Assembly: GCA_013397695.1 (NCBI GenBank)
Contig: VYZI01000237.1
Coordinates: forward strand, 976,413 to 1,040,412
Reading direction: 5' to 3'
DNA length: 64,000 nucleotides
Origin: Centropus unirufus
Taxonomy: Eukaryota > Chordata > Aves > Cuculiformes > Centropidae
Part shown: piece after piece, positions 13,104-26,600 of the stretch
Position numbering within the stretch: position 1 is the first letter of the stretch
Layout of the letters: each line of letters starts with the position of its first letter
The notes under the pieces: generated by a model
The model's database searches: none
Told to the model about the DNA's origin: nothing
Seen by the model: only the letters and a program-made list of their open reading frames with translations
Translations under genes and position numbers: made by a program

Positions 13104-16100
13104 CTGGGGATGAGGAAGGGAGGCAAGTCAGAGGCTGGGTGGTGTTTTGCTGCCTGGGGAGGTTAACTAACAATACTTTAGTTACATGCACTTGGCTTTG
13201 CAGTGTAATGCTCATTTTAACCTGTGCAGCCCACCTACGAGTCTTCATTACAGTATTGGAGAAGGATTTGTGTAGAAATACGAACCACATATTTCTTCCT
13301 GCCTACCACAGCTTTAGAGAGTGGGTTAGGGGCTGCTTCTGAAGAAAAAAAAGCAGATATTGGGCAACTTCTGAAACACTGGGCAGTTAAAGCTGCTGAT
13401 GCTAATCTCTCTGCCTCGGATCCTCATCTGCACAATGCGGGTAACATCCCAGAATCTCCTGCCAGAAGGAGAAGTACATCCCTGTTTGTAAGGCACTCAC
13501 AACAAGCAGAATAGGGCTTAAATAGCACATGGTAAATAGAGCCCTAGGCCCATAATGAGCCAGGAGGATAAAGAAAGTGATTGTGAGGCAGCTGTCCCAT
13601 GCACTGGACAACAAACCCACACAGCCCAAGGAGGTGGAGAAAAAGTAGTACATGCTCACTAAAGACCAACTCATAACATGAAAATCCAAAAGGCTGGATG
13701 CAAGTAGCTTAAAGTACCTTAATTTGAACATTTCTTAACTTCCAGTTATTGGAGTTTCAATCTTAAGGCTGTTCTTTGAATGTTCCACACAAAAGCTAAA
13801 CTTTTTGAAAGCCAAAGCACAGAATTTTGCCCTGTAGAATCCTACAGGCATCGCCAGGGCCATGGCAGCTGTGGACTCACAGGCCCCGCGCAGACCATGG
13901 AGATAAGAGATTTCTCAGAGACTGGGGCCCAAAACTGAACATAACCCAGCTACAACAGCTCAAGTTACCACAAATCAGTCTAATGGCACTGTCTGCACTC
14001 TTGGCCCAGCATAGCTTCAAGGGAAAATATGTGAGCCAAAAGCCTTTGGGAAATGCAGCAACCAAGGGAAATGGGTGCCAGGAATAGCATCTGCCATAGA
14101 GGAACATTGATATCAACAGAGAGGAGCAAGCAAGAAAGGATCACAGCCAAGCCCGTAAGTCCTGCTCATGGGATTCACCCCATCCCAGAGAGTGACAGAA
14201 AAATCACAGAGGAAAGAGCAGCAGAAAATCCCACACTGCAGTTTTTGGTTTTATATTTACTTGTTGGTCTAAAAGCACACTTTAAGCCATAGGGGCTAAT
14301 ACGACACATTGAGAATATCATGATAGCAAAGCCACATATCTGGTATCAGATGAAATAAAACACCATCATCACATAGAGGGTCTGGGAGTAGGTGGACTGT
14401 GCGGTCCCTTCTTGACAAGCAGCTCCAGCAGGTACCTAGGCTATCGAGGATTTAGTAGGACTTACCTGAAGGCAATCCTCTCTCACAGCCTGGCAATTCT
14501 GGAGCCTTTATGGGCAGCTGGAGGAGTGGCAGGTGTCTGCTGGCAACCAGTGTGTTGATACCAGGTCACAAGACATCACTCAACAGTACACTTGAACTTG
14601 TCAAGTTCTATGTAAGCAGCTGATAAAACTTAAGGTATGACTCTAGGCCTACGTTCTCTCAATGCAACATTTAAAAAAGGAATCTTTATTCTGCATCTTG
14701 CTTCCTCTGTTATTAATGATGTCAGGTACTTTGCCAGCAGGTAGATGTGACCTCCCCTGCCCACCACAGCTGAAGTGCTTGGACAAGTCTTCTGCAGGTT
14801 CTTCAGCCATTCTCTACATGCACCTGTTAATTCAAATATATTTCTGAAGCCTTCCCACACTGTATGTCCCACATACACTGCTCCATCTTCATGCAAGGAT
14901 CCAGATGGATCCAAGAATGATTGTTGTATGGCATGCCTTACCCCCTAAAGGAGCCCCATCAACACTCTTAGCACGGCATCCACCAGCGTGGTCCAAGAGC
15001 ACCCGTTATAGTCAAAGAGACTCAACCAAGATTTACTGTACAACTTCAGAACTGCCAAACCATCGTTGTCTCTCTGACGTGAAGACATGCACTGGGTTCT
15101 AGGCAGCCAAGCGTTAAGCACCCCCAAAAGAGTAAACATACATACATTAATTGCTAAGAATGAGCTCATATCCTCAGTTAGTGAACTGAGCCAGGCATAC
15201 TTGGAACAGCCCAAAAATCAGACAGAGAGACACATCTCACCATCTTTCCTCAGGCAAAAGGAGCATCTAGGTAAATAATAATAATAATAACCTAAGCAGC
15301 TTTCTTAAAAATGTTCACAATTATTACTTCTGTATGTCTTAATCATGTGCTGGGATTAATGCCTGTGCATCCTGCAAAGCCCTTTTCAAGCCAGCAAAAT
15401 TGCCTTGCACCAAACTGACCTGACCAAAAACGCTCTGAACTACTTTGAGCAGCTCATTGTGTCTGCTCGTGCAGGCTGCCTTTCAAGGGACAGAAACAGA
15501 CTGAATCTGTGAAGGTCTTGGGTATCTGGATAAAAAGGAATGACAAAAGCACAAAAGAACAGGGGTAGTTGTTTCAAATGGGCTCCCACAGGGGCTAGGA
15601 TTGCTATCTTGGAAGGGAAAGCAGAAGCTTCAATCTATACGTGCTTAAACATGCCAAGCACAAGCAGCCAATGTCAAATAAAACAAGCAAACACTTCTGG
15701 TGTTGGCCATCTGAATCACTGCACACCCACCCAAACCCAGCACAGTCTGATTTTCAGCTTTGAGCACCAAGCATTTTGGGAGATCAGACCATGTTTAAAT
15801 GAGCATCAACAGAAGGATCAGCAAAAGCACCAAGTATAAACACAGAGTTTCCCCAACATGGCACACACACACACTTCAGTTATGTTTTTTAGCATCCAAG
15901 TATCTTGGTTGAGAAAGGATACATTAAAATTCCCAGTGTTTTTTTTAATTGACCAAAGTATTTGTGTTATATAAGATCTGCTTTCACAGATACTTAAATC
16001 AGTGCTTGCAGGAAGACACAAACAGTTGCTTACTTTAGTTCTGCAGCATTTGTGTCCCTAACAACACAGGCAAAGGAATCATGCTGCAAGGACATTTTCC

Positions 16101-19100
16101 TTGAACAGACTGTGCATCCAGTGGGCACTGACAACCAGGGATACTTTGAAGGGATTAAAACTCCTAGAGTGGATTTTTTGGGGTTACTAATACTAATTAA
16201 ATTAAGTGTTCCTGCGACCAACAAAAGTTTGGATCAGGTTCTTAGCCACAGCAATTAGTAGATACTGTATGAGCATTGCCAATCATCCCACAGACGTTGG
16301 GGTCCCTGAGGTCTCTCAGCTCTTGCTGGCAGCTCTGAGGGATAAACCAGTGGTTTTCCACATGACGAGAGCCAGATGCAGACACATGGCTCGAGTCCAG
16401 CACCGATCTTGAAATCACTACCAACACGAGGTTTCACACAGCCCCCTCACAAGACATCCTGGCACTCACAGCAACCCCATCCCTCCTTCCCTGGCACCAC
16501 CAATCCAGAGTTGCAGCTGGGTTTTTATAACAGTAACAGCAGTGCCTCTGGTCACAGCCCAGAGCCACAAACACATGGAATTGGAAACATGTGTATTTCT
16601 TCCTGAAGCTCGGTTTGGTGCCCTCAGCCATCTGTAAAAGTAAACTCAAAATATTTTAAGAGTAAGCAAGCACTGGGTCCTTCCTCACGGCATTATCATC
16701 ACAACTGTTGGGAAATCTGCAGCCAGCTTTGGGGCAGGAGCACAGAGACACTTGAATCTTTGCTTTATGTGGTGAATTGATGCCCTCAAAGCCTCATCCC
16801 TGCTCTCAAACCAGAAAACTCTCTTAAGGCACCAAAACAAGTATTGCATGCCTTCTCCTCACCCAACAGTAGCAGAAGTGGCACTTGATATTCCTCTACT
16901 GATTTCCTCCTCCAACAGCCCTCAGCTCTCCAAGGTCTTAAAACAATTTCCCATTAACAGACATAGATACGTGACACAAAAAACACAGCTCCCCCTTACA
17001 GGAACTGCCCAGCTGCCAGACCCAGCCACCTCCTTCAGTTCCCCATTCCCTACAGCTCACCACGCAGTCACATCTCAAAAACGTTACCAGAAGAGGCCAA
17101 AGCTGATCATTGATGAGGTTTTGGGCTTTGCCCACTCTGCAAAGAAGAAAATCTCTGTTCCACCTCAGACCTCCCCAAGTAAGTCAAACTGCAGCCCACA
17201 CAGCTGTGATGGATGAGTTGGCACTTACCAACACCAGCTGAGGAGGTAAATTGCACCTGGGGCAGTGACCTCCTCAGGCAGCAGCCTGAGGTCCGTCCAA
17301 GCTCATCACTCACAGCCCTTCAGCAAGGAAAGGTATGGAGGTGGCCTGGGTTTGGCTCAGTCTTTAAAGGAAATCTAAAGCATGTCTGTTTGCCCCTGAG
17401 GTCAAAAGCACAAACCTCATTACTGAGTTACACCATCGCACTGGAAAATAAATTGTATCTGCCTTTCTCTTGAAAATCCCTGTTTTCAGGCTGCAGCTTT
17501 CAACAGGGGGAAATCCTGGCTGCCCCTTGACACCATCGACCCATTCAGGGCTCCAAAAACCAATATCAAAGTCTGACTAAGGCCATTCAGAAGCTGTTAG
17601 CATGCAGATTTTGGTGATAATTTGGTGAATGGACTTGTCAAACAAATTGCCTTTATTATGGACTGATTAAATGCAATCAGGGAGAAGTGCCTTTCCCCTC
17701 CCAACTCCAGCCCTCATCAGCTCAAACAAACACACCGGGCCAATTAGCAGGGAGGTGGCAAAAGCAGCGTTCACTTAAAACCTGCCATTCTTGGGAAAAG
17801 GAAAAAAAAAAACACCACCAACAAAATATCTTTGTGCTTTCAAAGCCAGGAAGTGCCTCCAGGGAGAGCTCCTGAAAGCTACCCAGGGCTCACCTGGAGG
17901 GTGTGGATGGGAGTTACTCAAGTGGCTCCATGCCAGCTCATCTCCCTTAAGCAAAGTGCTGCTCACATCCAGCTTGTGCCAAATAGAACGTAAATATTAA
18001 AGCAGGCCCAGGGGAGGAGCAGTACCCAGGCTCTTCTTCCTACAGCTCTATGTCCTGCAGCTGGGTTCTCCTGCGTCAGAAAAAGCATGAGCTCCTAAAG
18101 CTATTTCCATGCCTAGAAACCAAAGTTCTTGGCTTAGGTCCTTGAAGTGGATTCTCTGATGTATGCAAGTGGTTGAGTTCACACGCAGCCTTTTCTGGAC
18201 TGCAGCAGTAGGGAAGTGATCTCTCTGTTAACAAGAAACTTGTAGCAATTACAAAGATCTGCTGCCACTAATTTTCTGTCCGACACGCCTGAAATTAGCT
18301 AATGAACGGGAAAGTTAGTGAGGGAGGGGATAGAATTGGAGCATGGCATCATAATCACTTAAACCTAATTCCCTGCAGGTATGCAGCTGGAAATTAAATG
18401 GTCAGCTTGGCTGGCAGTGGGCAAAGCAGAATTCAACATGTGTTTGCAGGAATCAGCCTCAGAGACAGGAATTCCATGGCTGGAGCTAGAGAGCGCATGC
18501 AGGATATGAGCAATGGCTATTGACTAAGCTTTTGACTTAGCTTTCAACGCCTGCGTTTTAAGTTAGCACCAAAGGCTAATTTTGGTCCTGTTCTCATTAA
18601 CCTAGCCCCTCGATGGAGCAAGCTCTGAATCACTGCATCCCAAAGCCTACACAGAGGAGCTATGGCAGCTTCGCCTGAAAGCGCAAGCCAATGCTTTGCC
18701 TTGTATCCCCATCACAAATAGAAAAGGACAAAAACAAATGTGAAGTTTTATCAGCCAGGGGGGATTTCAGAGAGTTCATTGCCAAGACTGAGATTAGGAT
18801 TAAGGGTTTCTAGTTAAAACACAGAGACCCAAAAGACCAGCCTCTTATCCCACACCTCACCACAGTCCTCAAGTGTCACCTTGAACATAAGGGGGATGTG
18901 ACACATCATGACACCAGGTCCTGAGCCTTCAAACAGTCCTGAGCACAAGAACTGGTCACAGAGTGAAATTAGATCCAGAGCCTGTACTACAAGGAGCCAC
19001 AGAGAAAAAGTCCAGGCCTGTTTAAGAAGTGGCTGCAAAGTGCCTGATAACTCCTCTCTCTCCCCAAGGACCTGCTTCCTTACCCCCAAACCCTCCCGCA

Positions 19101-20040
19101 AACATCAATGTCTAAAGAACCATTAAAGAAAACAACTTCAAAACTCTTCACATAGTTCAAATACTTCACTTAAAAGGAATTTTAATTCTTACATCTCAGA
19201 TTGCACCAGTCCCCAGCAGGACATGCACTCATCATGTTCACATTGGTGCATTTGAGCTGTTTGAATAGGAGGGATGGAGCCACAGGGGGACACCATGTGC
19301 ACAGAGGTCTGGGAGCTGAGATGATGAAGATCCTCACCAGCTCTACCTGTGCTTTGTGAATGCCACCCTGAGCTTCTCCTTACACTCTCAAGGTACCTCC
19401 TCATCACCTATAAAAAGAGGAAATCTTTCTGCAGCCAAGACACACGCCTGGAAGACCCAGCCAGTGCAAGAGTATTTGGAGCACTGGGATGTGAGTGGGT
19501 GGGCAATTCTTGGCAAGTCTTTCAGACAGTTCTGTTGTAGAGCTTCATTCTGTGAATCAGAACACTGCTGCTCGTGATCTGCTTAGAGCTCAAGACTGTT
19601 CATCTCTAAACTGTTGCTTTCCAGGGCTGGACCTACAAAAACACCATGACTTTTAATTAACAGTAGCACTCTCCTGGTAGCACTGAGGTGAACCAAGCTG
19701 AGAAGCCAGAGAAGTTTTGTGACTAAGCAAAGTCTACAGGACTGAAGTTCAAAAAACATTCTCTCCAAAGAGCATCAGCTGCATTCTGTGGACAGCACTG
19801 CTATTTGTGACCTGGGAAAGCCCTTACCATCCCACTGAGCTGTTCCATCTCCCTCAAGCATGTGGACAACAGTCAAACTGCTGGAGAAACCTGTCATGGG
19901 ATCGCAGCAAGCCTTGCTTTCCTAAGCATCAATAATCAACACAAATCTACTCATCTCCCTGAGATGCAGACAATGCATGTTTTAGATGCACCACCTCTAG
20001 GCAGGAAGGTTATAAGGCTTCCCCAAAGGGACTGATGTTG
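13104..20040. other. Non-coding stretch, low repeat content
   Basis: Seven kilobases without recognisable CR1 or exon. Parts (17580-17690, 18225-18560) are rich in TAAT and ATTA motifs in otherwise complex sequence and could be conserved non-coding elements; this is inference only. Confidence 0.55.
15275..15290. repeat. (ATA)n microsatellite
   Basis: Five AAT/ATA units. Confidence 0.8.
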
Positions 20041-20322
20041 TGAGGTGGGTGTTGGTCTCTTCTCCCAAGAAACAAGTGATAGGAGGAGAAGAAACAGCCT
20101 CAAGCTGCACCAGGGCAGGGTCAGATTGGACATCAGGAAAAATTCTTCCCTACAAGGGTTCTCAGGCCCTGGTAGAGGCTGCAAAGGGGGGGGTGGAGTC
20201 CCCCCTGGAGCAGTTTAAAAGCCTTGGAGATGAGGAGCTGAGGGATCTGGTTCAGTGATGGTTGGACTCAATGACCTCAGAGGTCTTTTCCAACTAAACA
20301 ATTCTATGACTCAAAGACATTC
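20041..20322 (+). mobile_element. CR1 LINE 3' fragment (subgroup B)
   Basis: Contains GCCTCAAGCTGCACCAGGGC, AGATTGGACATCAGGAAAAA, the GGAGCAGTTTAAAAGCCTTG block and a GGTCTTTTCCAAC..ATTCTATGA tail, a 5'-truncated CR1 of the common 3' UTR type seen also at 39170 and 59125. Confidence 0.92.
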
Positions 20323-22662
20323 ATCTGCTCAATTTCAGCAATGCCAGAGAAGAATTCAGAATACCCCAAAGTACAAAAAAGTATATAAGTGGCTAGAAAC
20401 TAGTACAGTTATCTTAAAAAGGTTACCCCCCTTCTATTCCTCATGCCAGCTGACAATTTCTATATAGGGGTAACAGTGACAAACAAGGTCCTCCATCAGG
20501 TAGAAAGAGTTATCTGACAAATGTGGTCTTTGCAAAGTGTACTGGGGAAGCATAAGGTGTGGTCTGGGAAATGCCGTACCTTTTCCTACCTTTCAGCTTT
20601 TGGCTGCCCAGCTCCTGAACTCATAAAACCGTATTCAAGCTGCTACACACTGGGTACAGCCCTTTCCTGCAGCAAATCATGTTTCCTGTCCTGCAAGGTA
20701 CAGTCAGTCCAACAAGACAGGGGATATTTGCCAAGCTTGCTATCAGAAAACATAGCTGGGATCTGCTGAAAGATTTCAACAGTTGCGGAAGCCCATGGGA
20801 GGTTGTGCTGCTGGGGTTACAGACCCTGCTTCAGAGTAAAGCCTTGCCACGCGTGTTCACAGGAGTTTAAGCCACCCCTCTTCTCCTGAAGTGTGACAGT
20901 ACAGCTGGATGTTGCAGAAAGCATTTTGTTGTCATCAGCAACCTTCATATCCTCTGTTTTAAAAGGACAGGTTCTGCCCACCCTGCCAGCACCACCAAAT
21001 TTGCTTCCGTTGCTATGTTGAATACACACAGTATAAAGTCCTCTTTCTGTGGGACACTTTTGTACATTTTAATGCTTACCAATTTGGCCTGGCTGAGACA
21101 AACTTTATCAGTATTTCAGAAGGACCAGTACTCTTCCTGCTGAGGCTTTAGCCCCTGGCCTGCCCACTCCACGCACCCTTTCTGCAGTAACTTGCTCAGC
21201 CCAGAGAAAGCTCAAAGCCGAGAAAGCGGGAGGTAAAAACACTAAAAACAGGAAAGTGCCTCAGCCCTTTCCATTCAGAAGCAGATCTGCCTTGAATGGC
21301 AGCCCCCCAGGACTGAACTGCTTCCAAAGGAGCCTGAATTACAAGCAAGTCAGCTCCCTTCAATTCACATTAAGACTTCAAGCTACTGTGTATATTCTCC
21401 CCCCTCTTTGACCACAAGCTCCTCCTTTCTAACTCAAATCTCTCTCAGCACGCAGGCACTTGCACTGCCGAGCAGTGAGCAGGGGTGTTGGGTGTGTTGA
21501 AACCAGAGTCCAGTGAGCTTCAGCTCCGGCAAATGACACTTTTTCCACCAGCAAACTGGACGTGGCAGCTCTTATCAGCTACCACACACACCTAAAGACT
21601 ATGCCAGACTATTTATGCACACCAAGACCCAGAATTAGAGATCCCAAAAGCAAAGGGACTCTCACTAGCCACTTCTGAGCAAACTAATAAGCCCTACTCA
21701 ACCATAAAATGAGACCAGTTACATTTTCTCCATTCCACATGTACATCCACAAAGAAGAGGAGCCAAAAGGTAATTTTAAAGTGACCGATGAAGCTGTAGG
21801 CAGTTATAAAACTTATATGGGACTCCATGCCTCCAAAGCTGTGTGTGTTTCCCCACTGTGCACAAAACAAGCGCTTTGAACTTTTTCAGACCCAGAAATC
21901 ATTCAGAAATGAGAAGCTTCTCACTTAAGTAAACATAGACTCAAAATATCATTCATTCTATGCATTTAACATCTCTTCTCAGGGGGTTTTGCAGCATCAG
22001 GAGCTGTACTTTAAGAGGAGGGGAATCTGGCCCATTATAAAATAATTGGATCTTCCTATGTTAGCTTTAATTCAGGTCCTAGACCTTCCCAGCCTCCTAA
22101 CTTGGCCCTTTTCACTCCTGAAACACAGCACAAAACCTGCCACAAATGTATGTGAGTTAACAGTATCCCCTTCCTTGTTCCCAAAGTTACTCTGAGTGAC
22201 TCTGCTGACACAGTTTTGCTATGAGTGACCGATAAAGGCTTTTCACAAACTCAAAATCCTCTTACTTCACCAGCTTATTTTAAAAAGATTAAAATTAACC
22301 CCCCTTCACAACTCTCCCAGATCGGCTCAGATCCCCTTTCCCTGAGCACTCCGAGAGGAGCTCCCATCCAGGAGCAGCCGTCCAGCTTTCCGAAAGGATC
22401 AGTGCTTCTCCCCTACCTGAGAAGTCTGCAGAAGTCCTGGCAAAGTTGCTGAAAGCTGTCAAGCACATGAGTCCTATGAGGAAAGTGGAGGTGGGAGTCA
22501 CATCTGGGCAGCACATCCTTAAGTATCCTCACGGTTTGTTTTCTTCCAGAGGAAAGGAAAGCGCTTTCTGCCCCAACGCAGCCCTCCTCATTGCCCGGAG
22601 AACAGCGGTAGTTCCATCGCTTGGAAGGATCACAGGGAGCAGCAGGGAAGGAAAAGCTCTGG

Positions 22663-22693
22663 GCACACACACACATTCACACACACACACACA
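22663..22693. repeat. (CA)n microsatellite
   Basis: Interrupted CA dinucleotide run of about 15 units, with one TT interruption. Confidence 0.9.
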
Positions 22694-22877
22694 TCCCTGG
22701 GAGTGAATGAATCCCGGCTGAGGGAGGCTGACGAATGAGACAGACCTACCTGAGCCTTGGCGGAGGGCCCAGGGTCCTAAAAGCCACCCCTTCGCCCCAA
22801 TTTTAACACAGATTATCACTGTGCAGCAAGCTGGGGGGGGCACAACTGGGGGGGCACCCTTGGGGTGGTGGGGGGGG

Positions 22878-22980
22878 CTGGTTTGGAGAAGCCTGGTGGC
22901 TGTTGGTGAAGATTCCCTGGGATCTTGTCTGTCTGGTTTGGAGAAGCCTGGTGGCTGTTGGTGAAGATTCCCTGGGATCT
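22878..22980. repeat. 55-bp direct tandem duplication
   Basis: A block beginning CTGGTTTGGAGAAGCCTGGT and ending with CCTGGGATCTT starts at 22878 and again at 22933. The two copies are identical for about 50 bases, which implies a recent duplication. Confidence 0.92.
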
Positions 22981-23006
22981 TCTGTCTGTCTGCAGACAGA
23001 CAGAAG
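22979..23006. repeat. Perfect 28-bp palindrome
   Basis: CTTCTGTCTGTCTG followed without a spacer by its exact reverse complement CAGACAGACAGAAG, directly at the end of the 55-bp duplication. Confidence 0.95.
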
Positions 23007-23346
23007 GATGGGCAGAATTTTCAAAGGGGGGAGCCCAAAACAAATTGCCTGAATTCACGTGGAGTTTTGGAGTCATGGCTGAAGTCAGTGAGGGCAGTCA
23101 TGTCCTGCCACACTGACAACAGGACAATTCTTCAGCAGGGGCCACTGTTGAGAGTGACCCTACAACAAAGACTTTGCACAGGCCCAGGGATCAAACCCTC
23201 CCCAATCTCACTGAAGGACTGGGATTGGTGCCAGCCCTCACCCTCAAAATCTTCCTTCCTTTTGATAGCAGCCAGCCGTGCCAGACTCTATCCCACTGGA
23301 CCCATCTCCTCCATGAAGCTCAAGAGAGGATTTTCAAGCAGACCAT

Positions 23347-23662
23347 GTCTATGGGAAAGCTGAGGAGGGGCTCTTTATCAGGGATTATAATGATACAATG
23401 AGGGGGGATGGTTTTAAGCTGAAAGAGGGGAGATTGAGATTAGACATTGGGAAGAAATTTTTAATGCTGAGGGTGGAGAGGACCTAGCCCAGGTTCTCCA
23501 GGGAAGCTGTGGCTGCCCCATCCCTGGAGGTGTTCAAGGCCAGGTTGGATGGGGCTTGGAGCAGCCTGGTCCAGTGGGAGATGTCCCTGCCCATGGCAGG
23601 GGTGGGACTGGATGGGCCCTAAGGTCCCTTCCAACCCAAACCATTCTGTGATTCTATGATCC
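23347..23662 (+). mobile_element. CR1 LINE 3' fragment (subgroup A)
   Basis: GTTCAAGGCCAGGTTGGATG, CAGTGGGAGATGTCCCTGCC and an ATTCTGTGATTCTATGAT tail. 5'-truncated in the 3' UTR. Confidence 0.93.
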
Positions 23663-26600
23663 TGACCAGACATGTTCAGAACCAGGAGACCTGTCCCCTT
23701 CCCTGGTGATTATTTTAACCTCCCAGTAGCACACCCTTAGCTGCTAACTCTGCCGCTGTTCACCCTGCAGAGTTAAAGGAAGGCTCCAGCTCACCTAGAA
23801 GCACATCCAGTCCCCAATCTTGCCTGATCTCCATCCACCTGCTGGCAGCATCAAGCCAGCATAGCTTAGAAGAGCTGAGCTGAGCTCTGGGGACACAGCT
23901 GTGGATGGGACTGGTGGATCCTGTTCTCCCTAGGTGCAGGGAGGAGATCCCAGGCTTCAGTCACACACATCAGCTGCACCTCAGGCTTAGATTCAAAATA
24001 TGCATTTATGCATTTGTACATGATATGTACAAATAATGAACATAATGAACATATTTGCTGCTAAACAGGGAGGGTAAGCGTCAACGCAGAGTGGGGAATA
24101 GTTTTCATAGGCAAAGGCAACAGCAACCATTTGGTAGCCTGTGTGTAAACTTACACAATCCTATGGAGCAGCAGCAGCGGGGGGCACTACGGAAGGGGAG
24201 ATGGCACCAGGCACATGCAGAGATGCTGAGCAAAGCTGCATCTTCCCTCCAGCAAAAGTAACTTGAGTGGGAACATCCAAGGAAAATTACAACTGGTTTT
24301 TATTCCTCTGTCGTGTTCATCCACATGGAACTAAGCAAAACTCTACAAAATCATCCACCTTCGAGCTGTAAATAAGCAGAAGAGCCTTCAGCCCAGAGGG
24401 CTCGGGGGTTTTTCAGACCTGAGTGCACTTGCAGAGAGCCTCTTATGCTGAAATTTCTAACAATGTTTCAGCTGTTCTCAGACAAAAATCAGACTGGCTG
24501 TCAGGTTATATGTGAAAAACATTTTCAAGAGTGCTGCCATGAACACCACAGTTGTTGTTCGCAACAGAAATCTGTCCTGGGATGAGCAGTGGGCTAGAAG
24601 CAGACCTCATGAGGAGCTGTAAGTCCTGTGGCCCCACTGGCTTTCTGTCCATAGTGTCCAAGCACCTACGCTGAGGGTGAGGGTACTGTGGGAAATCCTG
24701 GATTTGAGCTTGGATCCTGTCCGTAACTCATCCAACCAGATCACGTGAACAAGAGGCTGCTCTGGCCCGAATTGCACCCAAGCGATCCACCCTCCCATGA
24801 ACGGTTCCTCCTGCACTGTGAAGGTGCAGAAGAGTCAACTCCCAGGGAATAAGCCTATTCCCACTTCTGGTGGCTCGGGGTTGACCTGACAGCACAAGGA
24901 TATCCTGAGGTCCTGCCGGCTCTGTACATTCTAGACCCAGGCTTAACTCTTTGCAGAAGGATGCTTAAGCAGGATCAAAGACCAGGAACTCCTATGGACT
25001 GCTTTACTCTTTATTTCAGCTGAAACTTTAATCCCACATGCCCGGCTTCCCTGCTCCATACTTTCCTGGGCTGACCTAAGTTTAAAGAGAAAAGATCCGG
25101 ACACCGGCTCCTAGCACGCACATATAATTCTTGCCTCACCCAGTCCTGCTGCCCTTGCCAAGAGGAAGATTCACCCCTATTGCATGAGATAACAGTACCC
25201 ATCACCAGATTATCAGTCAAAGCTCCTCAGCAGCAGGACAAAGCAATAATAGGGCCCCTGGAAATTTATCAGCGCTCTGGAAAAGAAAAGCACTGTTTGC
25301 TGAAAGGAGCCCACCCTGTTAGCAGGTGTTGATTTTACTGATTAAAGGGTAATTAGGTTTGGCTGCCTCGATATATGGGGAAGAAAAAAACCTCTGGTGT
25401 CAAGGGTTTAAGGCTAAACATGGGAAGTGTGTTTGAGCAGCCCTTTAGGTTGTTGTTAATAAAGACAAGCCAGAGGGAAGTTTACATCAGCGTCATGTGA
25501 GGGCTTTGTTTTTAAGCAAGCTCGTAAAGTTGCTTTCCAAAGAGAAAGCAAAAAGCAGCTTCTGCAAAAAAAATAAAATAAAGACAAAGAAGGAATTAAA
25601 AAAATAAAAAAAGAAATATCAGCCTTTGAGAAACACACAATTGAGCTAAAGCCCATCCCTGTAATGCTTTTATTCCATAGGGCATGTGGGAACATCAGCT
25701 GTGGGTTTCAAATGGAAAGAGTCCACCTGTCCCAACAGCAGCACAAAGGATGGTCCCTCTGTCATGGACAGTCTCATGGGGTGAGCATGAATCGAGGAGA
25801 CACCAATGTGGATCTTTATTTTCAGGAGTAACAGCGCTTGAAATTCAGCCATGCCTTTGGATATGTCTCCTGGGAAGAGGCAATAATGCACACGATGATG
25901 CACAATCTCTTGGATCCCTTGTCTCCCAAACCACCCAGAAGTGGGAATAGGCTTATACTGATGCAGTTCAGCATTATATCTTAGTTTGCAGGAATAATTA
26001 TTTGCTTTCTCTCTTCATGAAGCACCCATGGAGAAAGACAGGTTTTAGGTACAATGTTTATATTTAAATACGCTTCCTACCTCAAGAAGACACAGACTGT
26101 TGTGCCTAAGCTGGGTTTTAATACCTCCCTGATCATGCCAAAAAAAGCATATGGGGTCTATGGGCCCAGCTTCAGAAGCCAAGAAGTCCATAGCACCCAG
26201 TTACATACAGTTTGGCTCTGAGGACACCACTTCTCAGCTTCCCCTGCAGTAACCAGTATTGTGGCCGCTTACCACCAAGAAGGAGGCACAGCAACCAGTC
26301 CCACCTCCCCGGAGAGCAGAGTACTTCTCCAGCCAGAGCTAACCCAGGAGTTAGTCACCTGAATTCCAGTGTGGCTTTAGTCCAGGAGGTTTAACAACTA
26401 CCTCAGTCCTCCTTTTTGACCATGATGCTTAAGTGCATTGCTCTTTCTCCTTCCACATTCTTCTCTCCTGCAGGTCCTCTCTTTCTCCTGCCGCACATAA
26501 ACCTGTAATACCTGGAACTCACACAAAAATTCCCAAAGTTTCTTAAGAACAGTTAAATACAACTGCAAATGAGGAAACTGAGGCACTGAGGACTGAAGAA

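Larger units (their letters stand above)
20323..23346. other. Non-coding stretch with CpG-enriched segment
   Basis: Apart from the duplication, palindrome and CA repeat listed separately, 22290-22800 has more CpG than its surroundings. No coding exon was recognised. Confidence 0.5.

Noticed and set aside
12884..13342. 152-codon frame
   Set aside because: It lies mostly inside the TguLTR5-like LTR and a short CR1-like piece. No retroviral protein similarity was recognised, so it is incidental.
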